Assembly: GCA_002284615.2 (NCBI GenBank)
Contig: MU070197.1
Location: forward strand, 27,551-56,399
Source: Dunaliella salina
Taxonomy: Eukaryota > Chlorophyta > Chlorophyceae > Chlamydomonadales > Dunaliellaceae
Reading direction: 5' to 3'
DNA length: 28,849 nucleotides
Position 1 is the first letter of the stretch. Each line of letters starts with the position of its first letter. The translations under genes and the position numbers were made by a program. The notes beneath the pieces are model-generated. The model did no database searches. It worked only from the letters and a program-made list of their open reading frames with translations, and had not been told where the DNA came from. Below are positions 28,028 through 28,849 of this stretch, piece by piece.

Positions 28028-28849
28028 TAGGGTTGGATAGAGGGTAGAGAAGCAGAGGGGGATAACTGGCCTATATGGCCAAACATGCTCTTTCTTGTTG
28101 TTCTTCCTAAAATCTAGCCATGCCAATCATCTTCATTTAAGAGAATATTACATTTTACAAAAAAAGACAAAATCGGAGGACCCCAAATCACTCTCCTGGC
28201 CTTAGATCACCCTAAAATGGCCCACAGCTCCACCCTAGGACCATTTTTCACTCCAAAAATTTCACATCTACAACTCTTATATACGATTCTAACATCCTGA
28301 ATATTCAAAATTTGGAAAGAAGGAGGTCAAAAATTGACCTTTTGGCACCCTCTGTGCTGCAATTTCTCCAAGGGAAATGGCTGAAATTCTGTATCTGACC
28401 AACCACTGGGTCTTTTCACTCCATTTTTTTTGCAATGAAATTCTTTTGTTACAAGGACTCCAAATCATTACAAATCACCCAATTTGGTGCAGTGGGTGAT
28501 CCGGAATGGAGATTTGGTGGCGAAAACTTGGGTTCACGCCGCAGCTGATTAGGCATAGTTCCCCCGACTGCGAAAAAAAAACATATCCCAGTGCTCGAGA
28601 AAGTCTGCTTCCAGAGGAAGCCAAGCTTCAATTTTTGCAGTTGGGGGAAGCATGCACGGGGAGCATCCCCAAAACACCTGACTTTAGGCCTCTGTTATTC
28701 CCCTCTGGTAGAGAAGCCAGCAGAGGAGGCTTCAAAGAAACCAAAAGAGGCCCCAAGGGGGCTGTCAGACATTCTCCGTCACATGTTCTACCCTCGTTAC
28801 GCAAGCCTAAGCATAGGCAAGCAGCACAACAGGCAATCACAACAGGCAA
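28028..28849. other. No supported gene; dispersed repeat at 28484-28570
   Basis: AT-rich sequence with short frames. It contains the second copy of the repeat at 2459-2545 (GGAATGGAGATTTGGTGG, CACGCCGCAG). Nothing else recognised up to the window end. Confidence 0.5.

Noticed and set aside
27305..28126. 273-codon - strand frame as a firm gene
   Set aside because: High GC keeps several frames open on both strands, and part of it is a 160-bp duplication. No domain, start or splice support.

Overview
The window looks like nuclear DNA of a eukaryote, most probably a chlorophycean green alga. The reasons are a class III nucleotide cyclase with the 'HV(I/L)(Q/E)FLAMES' helix that I associate with volvocalean-type algal guanylyl cyclases, many short exons split by long GT-AG introns, long CAG/CTG (poly-Q or poly-A) runs, and degenerate non-LTR retrotransposons that include a type combining RNase H with a PD-(D/E)XK nuclease. 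A Dunaliella-like genome would fit, but that species guess is only an inference from intron length and repeat load. There are no bacterial features. Most open frames are chance frames or shadows.

Layout. Positions 1-3.8 kb hold short repeats, a nested TIR (MITE-like) element at 1249-1941, and a few weak exon candidates. Positions 3.8-12.8 kb hold the one clear host gene: a + strand class III adenylyl/guanylyl cyclase catalytic domain. I assembled it from nine exons (3828 or 3860-3909, 4554-4670, 5024-5110, 8040-8198, 9577-9639, 9806-9890, 10764-10858, 11551-11766, 12645-12779). All junctions have compatible phases and the chain ends at a TGA. Its N-terminal, presumably sensory, part was not identified. 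Its introns carry a decayed LINE fragment, a 65-bp minisatellite, a partial tandem duplication of an intron/exon junction, several copies of two related terminal-repeat families, and a 395-base assembly gap behind a run of 30 C.

Positions 12.8-15.2 kb have two unassigned + strand exon candidates and repeat ends. Positions 15.2-23.5 kb are a graveyard of non-LTR retrotransposons of two families. Family A (PHD finger, unknown domain, RNase H, CCHC finger, PD-(D/E)XK nuclease; reverse transcriptase lost) is on the - strand at about 16.7-19.8 kb, with a 5'-truncated + strand copy at 20.1-21.0 kb. Family B (RT with YADD box and a C-terminal Cys/His finger, with an Asn-codon microsatellite in its N-terminal part) is on the + strand at 21.06-23.52 kb, with two - strand fragments at 15.27-16.45 kb. 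A foldback element with about 170-bp inverted repeats follows at 23558-24112.

Positions 24.2-28.85 kb are a GC-rich block of tandem repeats and CAG/CTG runs with long open frames on both strands. I could not assign a gene there with confidence.

The mobile elements are not a functional system: all show stops, frameshifts or deletions. The most unusual items are the RNase H plus PD-(D/E)XK retrotransposon architecture seen in two independent copies, the filled/empty-site pair that defines a 98-bp repeat unit, and the placement of one repeat family's pyrimidine-rich ends upstream of two cyclase splice acceptors.
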